Shown piece by piece: positions 15,138-22,826 of a DNA stretch of 25,220 bases. The stretch's first letter is position 1. Each line of letters starts with the position of its first letter. The notes under the pieces are model-generated. The model saw only the letters and a program-made list of their open reading frames with translations, searched no databases and was not told the origin of the DNA. The translations under genes were made by a program, and so were the position numbers. The stretch is from a virus, in IMG/VR virus record IMGVR_UViG_3300037882_005382, positions 1 through 25,220 of that record, one strand, 5' to 3'.

Positions 15138-16930
15138 GATTAAACTATCGAATTCCTGAATATGAATTCAAAATTGGGGCGTTTGATGCGTCCGCTTTTT
15201 TGAATAGTTTTAGTTTGAATTGCAGCCCATTGGAAATCAATGCGCCCGCGCTGTGGAGTGGAGATTTTGAATTGGATTACAACCGGATTGCCATGCGATC
15301 GGGCCTCACGGAGAATGACTTTGACCCGCTACATACACCTGCCAGATGGAGACCTGGACAAGCTGTGGTGCAAATTAAAATCAACACCTACCCACTGCCA
15401 CCACTGCGCATTGAGAACTATGTCTACGATGCCAAAACGCGAACCGGACGCGGACGATTGGTGCAGTTGCTCGCGCTAATTGGGGGCGATCGGCCTGCTG
15501 CTGAGCCGGATGTAATCATTCCCGGTGATGGGCTTCCGCTCAATCGAGCGATCGAAGAGTTGCTCAAATCGGCCTACGCTCTGGCCAATCTCACCCCGAC
15601 ATTAGCGATCTCAAACACGGCAATCACAGGCGTAATCCACGCTCCCCTCACCACCCGTGATCCGATCGCTGATGCCCAAAAATTAGCGGGTGTGAATTGG
15701 CAATGGTTGACCGTCACGCCTACCGAATCGACGACGGTTTTTAGTTGCAATCCAAGCGATCATGGGGTGTTGTTTAGCCGATCGATCGGCCAAGTTGAAT
15801 GGGAACCGGACCTGGACGCAATCCATTTCGCCGCGCCCAAAGTCATCGTCACAGGGAGCCGTCAAATTTTGGATGATGTGCCCGCATGTCCCAATGACCC
15901 GAACCCAGCGGCGGATAGTAAGGGCAGACCTAAGCGCGTCACTACTGAGCAATTTGAACCTTTTGGAAAAGTGTTCCCCCAATCGGGGACCAGTACAAAC
16001 CCAGTAATTTCCATGAGGAAAACGATCCAATATGCTTATAACAAAGCTGATACAGGAATTAGTACGATCGGATGGTCCCTCCCCTTTGACGTAGGCAGTG
16101 ATTTGAATACGGCAACTTCGCTCAATACAAAAGACTTCGACGCAAACACGCCGATTAAAACGCTCACGGTAATTGAAGAACCCTTTGGGAAAGTGTTTCC
16201 AAAATCGGGGACTAGCGCCAATCTTGTCGTTAGTAAGGCGATTGTTGAAACGCCATTTGTCCGGGCTGAATATATCCCTTTTGGCGTCATTTTTCCGTCG
16301 TCGGGCACCTCTTTAAATTTATATGCTGCTCCAAGGGAAGTTTTGACCAATCAACGTGTCGCTCAAAAGCCTGACCATGGGGGGGAAATTGACCCTCTTA
16401 CAGGCAAACCGAGATGCTTTGAAAAGCCTCCAGAACTAGAAGACGCGCAGCCCGTCCCCCAAAAGCCGCTTAAAACCGAGGTGATTAAAGGCGAGGCGAT
16501 CGTCACCACTCCAAACTGGACCCCGCTCATTCCTCGTCCCCTAATTGAGGAGGTGGGGTTTATTCCAACGCCGGGACATGCGACGAGTCTAGCCCAGCAG
16601 ATTGCTTTGAGAGAGCAGCGCAGACGTAGCGCTGTCCAGGTCGGTATGCCCATCCCAACAGAGTGGCTTCAGGCTGGCTGTCCTGTGGCTTTTAGGTTGC
16701 TGTGTCATGATGGTGAATTTTGGGGTGAGGGTCCGATCGTGGCCTTCTCTGAGGGGTTTGCAGAGTTCTCATTCAGCGGTGGCCGCATTGGGACATTGGC
16801 GACTGTCATTGCTGAGCCTGCACCTTATCCAGTTTTTGAGTATGGTCAGGCGTCAATATCGGTGCCGCCGAATATTGTCAGTCCGGTTGGCGCTCCGGTT
16901 AATATTCCGATCGTTGTGGGAGGTGTGTGA
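15134..16930 (+). CDS. Large tail protein, probable hub/tip, with three internal repeats
   Basis: A 598-aa protein following the distal tail genes. Residues 1-130 form a beta-rich domain (EFKIGAFDASAFLNSFSLNC, GDFELDYNRIAM, LRIENYVYDAKTRTGRGRL) that resembles tail hub N-termini; 130-250 look like a second hub domain (LNRAIEELLKSAYALANLTP). Three copies of PFGxxFPxSGTSxN start at residues 276, 350 and 382. The C-terminus (about 490-598) has a helical stretch (LAQQIALREQRRRSAVQVGM) and a hydrophobic tail. The ATG overlaps the previous stop. Likely the structural hub that bears fibres; whether it also contacts the host is unknown. Confidence 0.6.
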   Translation: MRLNYRIPEYEFKIGAFDASAFLNSFSLNCSPLEINAPALWSGDFELDYNRIAMRSGLTENDFDPLHTPARWRPGQAVVQIKINTYPLPPLRIENYVYDAKTRTGRGRLVQLLALIGGDRPAAEPDVIIPGDGLPLNRAIEELLKSAYALANLTPTLAISNTAITGVIHAPLTTRDPIADAQKLAGVNWQWLTVTPTESTTVFSCNPSDHGVLFSRSIGQVEWEPDLDAIHFAAPKVIVTGSRQILDDVPACPNDPNPAADSKGRPKRVTTEQFEPFGKVFPQSGTSTNPVISMRKTIQYAYNKADTGISTIGWSLPFDVGSDLNTATSLNTKDFDANTPIKTLTVIEEPFGKVFPKSGTSANLVVSKAIVETPFVRAEYIPFGVIFPSSGTSLNLYAAPREVLTNQRVAQKPDHGGEIDPLTGKPRCFEKPPELEDAQPVPQKPLKTEVIKGEAIVTTPNWTPLIPRPLIEEVGFIPTPGHATSLAQQIALREQRRRSAVQVGMPIPTEWLQAGCPVAFRLLCHDGEFWGEGPIVAFSEGFAEFSFSGGRIGTLATVIAEPAPYPVFEYGQASISVPPNIVSPVGAPVNIPIVVGGV

Positions 16931-17376
16931 TGGGTTGGGTTTACACCATGAGTCCGATCGTCCCTGGGTTGACAATCATTGCCGATCCGGTTGACAGTCG
17001 AATCGCTGAATTAGTGGGCGTTCCGGTGGGTTCATTTAGTGGACCGATTACGATCGCGGCGACCGATGGAACGCTTGCATTAACCAGGGTGGTGATGTTG
17101 GAGAGTGCTGTTCCGGTGGTGACGAGTATTGCGTCTTTGGAATTTGATGTTGCGTTGCGGCCTACGATCGAATTTCGATTTCAGGAAGCTGACCTTGATT
17201 TGATTCGATTGAATCTACTCTTTGAATTTAAAGAGCAGATTCCTATCAAAATGAATGTGACGCCAAAGGTTAGATTTGAATTCACCCCCATTCAACCGAT
17301 CGGGCCAGTCAATTCAAATTTTGAACCTAGTATTGAGTTCTTTTTTACTGAAACCATAATCAACAACGGAAGCTGA
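16930..17376 (+). CDS. Tail-associated protein, unidentified
   Basis: A 148-aa beta-rich protein. I take ATG 16930, overlapping the previous TGA, because GGAGG (16919-16923) stands six bases ahead; a GTG one codon earlier is less well spaced. Alternating patterns such as IEFRFQEADLDLIRLNLLFE and MNVTPKVRFEFTPIQPIG suggest beta strands, and VPVGSFSGPITIAATDG a Greek-key-like turn. No family recognised. Part of the tail operon, probably a tip or fibre-base component. Confidence 0.6.
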   Translation: MGWVYTMSPIVPGLTIIADPVDSRIAELVGVPVGSFSGPITIAATDGTLALTRVVMLESAVPVVTSIASLEFDVALRPTIEFRFQEADLDLIRLNLLFEFKEQIPIKMNVTPKVRFEFTPIQPIGPVNSNFEPSIEFFFTETIINNGS

Positions 17377-17379
17377 ACT

Positions 17380-18099
17380 ATGACGATTACTGGACAAGCT
17401 AGCCCTACCCTACTTCAAGACATTTTGGATAATGGCATTCGCTCAAATAGCATTACCGGACATTTGATTTTGATTGAACCGGGGCTGCGGACGATCGCGG
17501 TGGAGAGTGTGAGTGCGGCAAATAATACCGTGACAATGGATGGGGGAATCGATCATTTTCCTGTTGGCTCAAAAGTCAGAGTTAGCGCAGGTTCAGGCGG
17601 GATTTTGCCCTCGCCTTTGGTTGCGACGCAGGATTATTTTGTGATTCTTGGCAACAGTGATGGAGAGATTGGATTGTGCTTGACGTTGGCGGATGCGATC
17701 GCCTCAGATAATTACAACTCGTATTCCGTGGACATCACAGACGGTGGAGCGCTTCCACTCAATATTTTGGAGCAGCCGTTAGATGCAAAGTCACCGCTCG
17801 CACAAATTGTTCGCCATGAAATTAAGCCGAGCGGCGTCCTCGGCTACGAACGAAAACCTATTGCATTTTCATCAGGTCAAATCGGGCCATCATCGGCAAC
17901 CAAACCTCCAATCGTCGTGATGTGGACGATCGGATCGACTGCCCTGAATTACTCAGCCTGGGCCATCCTTTGGGACGGGATTTCTATCCCTGGTGATTCG
18001 GGTGGGAGTGGCATGGTTTACGCCTCTGATGGGGTAACGCGGACGATCGCGGCCAATGATACGGGCGGGGTGACGGTGAATGTTTCGCTATTGAATTGA
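17380..18099 (+). CDS. Tail tip/fibre-like protein, unidentified
   Basis: A 239-aa beta-rich, Gly/Ser/Thr-rich protein: MTITGQASPTLLQDILDNGI helix at the start, then IAVESVSAANNTVTMDGGID, FPVGSKVRVSAGSGGILPSP and a C-terminal domain with GWAI-like strands (SAWAILWDGISIPGDSGGSG). The mixed profile fits a tail-tip or short fibre subunit. The stop lies in an ATTGA tandem repeat (18091-18110) that also separates it from the next gene. No specific family recognised. Confidence 0.6.
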   Translation: MTITGQASPTLLQDILDNGIRSNSITGHLILIEPGLRTIAVESVSAANNTVTMDGGIDHFPVGSKVRVSAGSGGILPSPLVATQDYFVILGNSDGEIGLCLTLADAIASDNYNSYSVDITDGGALPLNILEQPLDAKSPLAQIVRHEIKPSGVLGYERKPIAFSSGQIGPSSATKPPIVVMWTIGSTALNYSAWAILWDGISIPGDSGGSGMVYASDGVTRTIAANDTGGVTVNVSLLN

Positions 18100-18112
18100 A
18101 TTGAATTGAGCC

Positions 18113-18742
18113 ATGAAGTTACATTTTTCGATTTGCTATTGGCTGGGGGATTGGCAGGGTGTGCCGAGGCTTTACAAAGAGATTCGGGAACGGTTCCCTT
18201 TGGCCACGATCGCCTTTGTTCCTGATGGCATCACGCCCTTGAATCTGATCGGTATGCCACGAAATAGGCGGCTGAAACCGATCGATGGTGGGGCATGGCT
18301 TGAACGAATCTTGCGGACCTGCCCCCAGGACTGCGACTTATTTTTTAAGGTCGAGCCTGATATTACGTTCCAAAGGACTCCCATTTATTGGCCCGATGGG
18401 GATTGGTTTGGGCATTGGTCTAAGCCTGTCGGGGCGGTGAGGCCGCTGTTGCGGGGTGGTTTTTGGGGGTTTAATCCCGTCGCCGTCGAGCGGATTTTGC
18501 ATTCGTGGCTATTGCAGGATGAATTGTATCTGAGCGATCGGTTTAAGTACGATCGCTATGGCCGCTTCCTACTGCCCGGTGAGGAACCCGGCCCGATGGT
18601 TTATCACTGCGATAGCATCATGGCTGCGGTGTGCGATCGGGTGGGGATTGTGCCGATGTCATGGAGCGAGGTGTATCTGAATTTTAGGGAGCCTGTCCCT
18701 GAGAATATTGCGGATTATGGGATCGTGACTTGTTCAGGCTAG
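18113..18742 (+). CDS. Glycosyltransferase-like protein (GT-A type) carried in the tail region
   Basis: A 209-aa protein resembling a small GT-A glycosyltransferase. Seen: an N-terminal strand MKLHFSICYWLGDWQGVPRL, TIAFVPDG, then CDLFFKVEPDITF (about 74-86) where an acidic EPD takes the place of the DxD metal/nucleotide-sugar motif, GGFWGFNPVAVERIL (about 118-132) like an acceptor-side loop, and YHCDSIMAAVCDRVGI with a possible catalytic acid. Such enzymes can decorate virion proteins or alter host surface sugars. It separates the tail module from the portal module, a common site for morons. The start follows GAATTGAG weakly. The enzymatic role is plausible but unproven. Confidence 0.6.
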   Translation: MKLHFSICYWLGDWQGVPRLYKEIRERFPLATIAFVPDGITPLNLIGMPRNRRLKPIDGGAWLERILRTCPQDCDLFFKVEPDITFQRTPIYWPDGDWFGHWSKPVGAVRPLLRGGFWGFNPVAVERILHSWLLQDELYLSDRFKYDRYGRFLLPGEEPGPMVYHCDSIMAAVCDRVGIVPMSWSEVYLNFREPVPENIADYGIVTCSG

Positions 18743-18795
18743 ATAGAACGCGACGGTTTCGCTAGGTTGAGTGGGCCTGATTTTGGTGCTTAACT

Positions 18796-20952
18796 TTGGA
18801 TCGTCCCACCTTTGACGAAATTGCATCGATCGCAGATGGCCGCGACATTACCCGGCCCTGGTTGGCTCCCTTGCTGGAGAGTCAAGATGAGATTTTGGAG
18901 ACCAAAGGTGGGGGCGATTTGCTCGTCTATGAACAGGAATTGACGGATACGCAGATTGAGAGCGGGTATCAGCAACGGTTTAGTGCTTTTATTGGCTGTG
19001 AAACTGATGTGATTCCCGGTGGGAAGAAGCGCCTTGATATTAAGGCGGCGGACTTTGTGAGAGAGCAGCTTAGCGGGATTAATTGGGACGACATTTGTGA
19101 AAAGCAACTCTACGCCATCCATTACGGCTTTGGGGTGGCGGAATGTCTGTGGATGCGAGATGGGCAGAATATTGGGTTTGATGATACTCGCGATGGGATT
19201 CGGGTGCGGAATCGTCGGCGGTTTAAGTTTGCACCCGATCGCTCCCTGAGATTGATTGTGTGGGGCGATATGTTGCAGGGCGAGACGATGCCCGATCGGA
19301 AGTTTTGGGTGTTGCGATCGGGGGGCGATAATCACGATGAACCCTACGGTCGCGGGCTAGGTCACAACCTTTACTGGCCTGTCTTTTTTAAGCGGAACGA
19401 TATGAAGTTCTGGCTGAGGTTTTTGGAGAAGTTTTCCCAGCCGACCGTGAAAGTCGAGTATCCGTCTGGGATGCCTAAAGATGAACAGGATAGGCTTTTG
19501 CAATCGGCCTATCGCATGGCATCGGCTTCGGCGTTGAAGGTGCCCCAAGGGACTGTGATTGATTTCTTGGAGGCGGGCAGGTCTGGCACTGCGGATTATG
19601 TGCAGCTTTGGGAGTTGATGGACGCGGCGATTTCCAAAACGATTCTGTCTCAAACAATGACGACGGATAGTGGTTCGTCATTGTCCCAGGCCCAGGTACA
19701 TGAGGGCGTTGCGTCGCGGTTGATTAAGCGCGACGCGGATTTGCTGTGTGGGTCGTTTAATCGATCGATCGTGCGGTGGCTGGTGGATTGGAACTATCCC
19801 GGCGCTGCCTATCCCAAGGTTTGGAGAAAGATTGATCCGGCTGAGGATTTGAAGGCAGTGGCCGATCGCGATCGGGTGCTGTTTGATATGGGCTTTAAGC
19901 TCACCCCAGAGAAGGTTGTTGAGGTCTATGGCGAGGGCTATTACGATCCGTCTCAGCTTAAGGATGAGGCCGTTGATAAGCCGCCTTTGGTCTCGGTGTT
20001 GGGTGTGGGGGCTACGACGGCGCTGGTGGGCTTCTTGCAGCAGATTGGACAGATGGGCTTGAAACGGAAGAATGCGATCGCGACGTTGACAACGGTTTTT
20101 GGGATTGGGGCGAATGAAGCGGAGTTGATGATTCCTGATGATGAGTCTGCGGAACCAGGTTTGGATCAATTGTTTGGTGGGGTGGCGGATGCGGCGGATG
20201 TGGCGGATGCGGCCCCAGATACGGCGGAGCCTGCTACGGCTTTTTCTGAAGCGGTGGAGTTTGCGGACAAGAAATGTAACCCGGCGAAGTCTCACCTCTG
20301 TATTGGAAAAACGGGGAAGGGGAGTTGCGTTAGTTTGACGAAGAAGTGTAGGGTTCCTGTGACGGGAGCAGCTCGTGAAGCGTCGGATTATACGGCGGCT
20401 CAGGCTAATCTTGAGACAGAGCAAGCAACCACTCCCGAACCTGCAAAGCCTCAGTCGATCGCCGATCGCATTCAATCAGGCGATTTGCCAGAACCTTTCG
20501 ATCAAGAAAGATTTAATTTTGATGACCGGGATTTTGTTGTAAACGGTCCAGAAAAAGATAGCGAAGTCTCGCTTGGTGGAATTTATTATCAAAAAACGCT
20601 GGGTTTGACCGTGTTTACGATCGCGTTTGCTGTTGATGGAGAGTACGAAAGAGAAGACCCTGTAACGGATGCTGAAAAAGCTCATAATAAAAGAGTGGCC
20701 TTGGCTGTTTTGAAAGAAGCGAGAGATTGGGTTAAAGGGTTGCCGGATGGTTTGATTGTCCACAACAATCCATCAAAAGGGGATAGTGCAGCGAGTGGAC
20801 GAGTCTCCATCTATTCGAGGGCGGGGTTTGGTCCGCTTGACGAAGAGGGATCGCAGTATGGGGTTGTCAAAGGTGGGAAGATTGTGCCATTAAATGAAAA
20901 CGAAGCCAATCAATACTCTGAAGCTAGGGCTTCAAGGAAGAAAAAAATATGA
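18796..20952 (+). CDS. Portal protein (Mu gp29/DUF935) with unusual C-terminal cargo domain
   Basis: A 718-aa protein. Residues 1-480 are the DUF935 portal: SIADGRDITRPWLAPLLESQ, YQQRFSAFIGCETDVIPGG, FWLRFLEKFSQPTVKVEYPS, SGSSLSQAQVHEGVASRLIK, all expected for the 12-mer ring through which DNA enters and leaves. After an Ala/Asp-rich linker comes a four-cysteine cluster (Cys494, 502, 511, 518; CNPAKSHLC) and a domain ending in LPDGLIVHNNP and VSIYSRAGFGPL, resembling the last part of a GNAT fold. The normal DUF935 C-terminus is missing and lies in the 158-aa gene downstream. GC falls to about 43% in 20521-20700 versus about 57% in the core (hand count). The start is TTG 18796; an in-frame stop lies 18 bp upstream and no clear ribosome site is seen. 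Confidence 0.88.
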   Translation: MDRPTFDEIASIADGRDITRPWLAPLLESQDEILETKGGGDLLVYEQELTDTQIESGYQQRFSAFIGCETDVIPGGKKRLDIKAADFVREQLSGINWDDICEKQLYAIHYGFGVAECLWMRDGQNIGFDDTRDGIRVRNRRRFKFAPDRSLRLIVWGDMLQGETMPDRKFWVLRSGGDNHDEPYGRGLGHNLYWPVFFKRNDMKFWLRFLEKFSQPTVKVEYPSGMPKDEQDRLLQSAYRMASASALKVPQGTVIDFLEAGRSGTADYVQLWELMDAAISKTILSQTMTTDSGSSLSQAQVHEGVASRLIKRDADLLCGSFNRSIVRWLVDWNYPGAAYPKVWRKIDPAEDLKAVADRDRVLFDMGFKLTPEKVVEVYGEGYYDPSQLKDEAVDKPPLVSVLGVGATTALVGFLQQIGQMGLKRKNAIATLTTVFGIGANEAELMIPDDESAEPGLDQLFGGVADAADVADAAPDTAEPATAFSEAVEFADKKCNPAKSHLCIGKTGKGSCVSLTKKCRVPVTGAAREASDYTAAQANLETEQATTPEPAKPQSIADRIQSGDLPEPFDQERFNFDDRDFVVNGPEKDSEVSLGGIYYQKTLGLTVFTIAFAVDGEYEREDPVTDAEKAHNKRVALAVLKEARDWVKGLPDGLIVHNNPSKGDSAASGRVSIYSRAGFGPLDEEGSQYGVVKGGKIVPLNENEANQYSEARASRKKKI

Positions 20953-21131
20953 CGTTTGAACAATTTATGACGATTTTTCATGAGGAAGCGGACAAGGCTG
21001 ATGACGCTGGGCTGACCGAGGATGAGACTCTAGCCGCCTTTGACTCAAGGATAAAAGCGGAAGGCATCACTGAGGAAGAAAGCACCAAGTACCATGGAAT
21101 GATGCTCGGTTCGATCGGGTACCTTATTTAA
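20949..21131 (+). CDS. Small acidic protein, candidate immunity or partner of the portal cargo domain
   Basis: A 60-aa protein with strong negative charge (MTFEQFMTIFHEEADKADDA, LTEDETLAAFDSRIKAEGIT). The ATG overlaps the portal stop (ATGA) and AAGGAAG lies seven bases upstream, so it is translationally coupled to the portal. Predicted helical, without TM or signal. Size, acidity and position right after a variable C-terminal domain resemble immunity or antitoxin genes; this is inference. It could instead be a small assembly factor. Confidence 0.65.
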   Translation: MTFEQFMTIFHEEADKADDAGLTEDETLAAFDSRIKAEGITEEESTKYHGMMLGSIGYLI

Positions 21132-21133
21132 AA

Positions 21134-21610
21134 ATGAATCTACCTAAATCCCCCACTCCCGAACAACTCAAGACGATCGTACAAGCCATCCTCCGAGACC
21201 AATTGGAGGATGACGCGGTGGTGACGAAGCTGGAGATTCCCGGTGATAAAACCTGGACAGCCTACTACACCACCCAAAAGCGATCGTTTGTCTGTACGTA
21301 CCAGGATGGCTATTTTGAAAAGGGTCCAGTGAACGCAACAGACTCCGTAGACTTTACGGAGTCTACGGAGTCTGAAGAATCGGACACCGTAGACCTGTAT
21401 ACCGATCGCCTCCGCACCACAGCAGGCAAAGAGGTAGACGGCTGGGTGAGCCAAATATCGGGGCTACTCGACAGTGCTGGAGACCTGAATAGTTTCAGCG
21501 AGACACTACTCACGCTGTACCCAGACCTGAAGGGCGATCGGTTGCGAGACATTATGGGTGATGCCGTCCTGGCCGCGAGCATTGCTGGGAGCTTAGAAGG
21601 CGATGCCTAG
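21134..21610 (+). CDS. Hybrid protein ending in the displaced DUF935 portal C-terminus
   Basis: A 158-aa protein in two parts. Residues 1-65 are an unknown small domain (QLKTIVQAILRDQLEDDAVV, WTAYYTTQKRSFVCTYQDGY). After an acidic Ser/Thr/Glu linker (68-88), residues 91-156 carry VDGWVSQISGLLDSAGDLNS, FSETLLTLYPDLKGD and MGDAVLAASIAGS, the pattern I know from the extreme C-terminus of Mu gp29-type portals (helices ending LYPDL and AxLAG). The stop overlaps the MuF start by 8 bp, as a native portal end would. It thus looks like the end of the portal gene cut off by an insertion and now made as a separate protein. A 10-bp stem (21340-21364) lies in the linker DNA. Confidence 0.75.
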   Translation: MNLPKSPTPEQLKTIVQAILRDQLEDDAVVTKLEIPGDKTWTAYYTTQKRSFVCTYQDGYFEKGPVNATDSVDFTESTESEESDTVDLYTDRLRTTAGKEVDGWVSQISGLLDSAGDLNSFSETLLTLYPDLKGDRLRDIMGDAVLAASIAGSLEGDA

Positions 21611-22826
21611 TTATCCGTGGCAACAACTTCCCTTTCAAGAGGCGATCGATTACTTTGCGACGAAGCAGAATATCGATACGGATTCTTGGCGGGATTTGCA
21701 GGGCCTCGACTACGACGTAGCTTTTGCGGTGGCCGGGGCTAAGGGGGCGCTGTTGCAGGATATGCGGGACGCGGTGGAGAAGGCGATTACGGAAGGGACG
21801 ACGCTGCAAGAATTTAGGAAGGATTTCGATCGGATTGTGCAGTCTCGCGGTTGGAGTTATAGCGGCGATCGGGATTGGCGAACCAACACCATTTACAACA
21901 CCAATCTCCGCACGGCCTACGCGGGGGGACGGTGGGAACAGATTCAGCAGAATAAGGCCAAGCGCCCCTATTTGCAGTGGCGACATGGGGGAAGTCGTGA
22001 CCCAAGGCCGCTACATATTGCCCTCGATCGCAAAGTATTTAGCCTGGACGATCCCTTCTGGCAGAGTATGGGCAATCCACCGATCGGTCATGGGTGCCGC
22101 TGTTCGGTTTTTGCGTTGGGCGATCGGGACCTGGAGCGCTTGAAGCTGAAGGTCGAAAAAGCCCCAGTGTTGGGGAGTGAGTATGGTGGGATTCCGGTGG
22201 AGCCTGATCCGGGTTGGGGTGGTGGCCATGGGCGCAGCAATCCAGAGCAGCGGCGTAAGCTTTTGGTCAGCATCACCCAGAGGCTTCAGCCAGAATTGGC
22301 CGTGGCCGTCGAGCAAGAGGCGCGGTTTGCGTCGCTTAGATTTAGTCAGGAATTTGGGGCAGTTGAAAAGTCCCAGATGCAGGCGATTCGCGATCGGTCT
22401 CGCCAAGAACTGGCTAGAACTGGGAGTGATGATTTGCGTCGGGCTGATGGTCTCTACAGCGTTATTCAGGAAATGGCGGATGACTCACCGCAATTTTTTA
22501 GGGGTGTGATTGATGGGTTGGGAGATTTGCAGGCGAGTGCGATCGTGACTCAATCTTCGGATTCACTGGTGTTGAATCATTTGGTCTCTTCCCCATGGAA
22601 TTTGCGTGGGATGCCCAAGACGGGGCAGCAGCTTAAAGGCGCGGGAGGCCGACTAATGGCTGATGTTGCGCGAGAAAGTATTGAGTTAGGATACGAAGGC
22701 AGAATCCGATTAAGCGCTAGCCCTGAAGCTCGTCATTACTACGAGAATTTTGGTTTCGTTGCAGATGGAAATCGGATGGTTCTTACACCTAGCCAAGCAC
22801 AGAATTTAATTGGAGCTTTTTTATGA
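21603..22826 (+). CDS. Mu gpF/gp30-like (MuF) head protein fused to a GNAT acetyltransferase-like domain
   Basis: A 407-aa protein. Residues 9-180 are the MuF domain of minor head proteins: LPFQEAIDYF, WRTNTIYNTNLRTAYAGGRW, PYLQWRHGGSRDPRPLH and the PPIGHGCRC motif (159-167). After a charged helical linker, residues 290-407 look like a GNAT acyltransferase: LVLNHLVSSPWNLRG strand-turn, QxxGxG motif at Gln343-Gly348 (QLKGAGGRLM) for acyl-CoA pyrophosphate, and the C-terminal ARHYYENFGFV. Typical MuF head proteins lack this tail. GC drops to about 46% (22681-22800) against about 60% in the MuF part (hand count). MuF proteins with C-terminal toxins are an established polymorphic toxin class of temperate phages. 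The ATG overlaps the previous stop by 8 bp with AGAAGG close upstream. Confidence 0.88.
   Translation: MPSYPWQQLPFQEAIDYFATKQNIDTDSWRDLQGLDYDVAFAVAGAKGALLQDMRDAVEKAITEGTTLQEFRKDFDRIVQSRGWSYSGDRDWRTNTIYNTNLRTAYAGGRWEQIQQNKAKRPYLQWRHGGSRDPRPLHIALDRKVFSLDDPFWQSMGNPPIGHGCRCSVFALGDRDLERLKLKVEKAPVLGSEYGGIPVEPDPGWGGGHGRSNPEQRRKLLVSITQRLQPELAVAVEQEARFASLRFSQEFGAVEKSQMQAIRDRSRQELARTGSDDLRRADGLYSVIQEMADDSPQFFRGVIDGLGDLQASAIVTQSSDSLVLNHLVSSPWNLRGMPKTGQQLKGAGGRLMADVARESIELGYEGRIRLSASPEARHYYENFGFVADGNRMVLTPSQAQNLIGAFL

Noticed and set aside
18090-18110. ATTGA tandem repeat after the tail gene
   Set aside because: Short repeat in a 13-bp intergenic gap; a slippage effect on either gene is unlikely because the stop lies in its first unit.
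19678-20475. 265-aa minus-strand ORF
   Set aside because: Antisense to the portal core; Arg-rich low-complexity translation without motifs.
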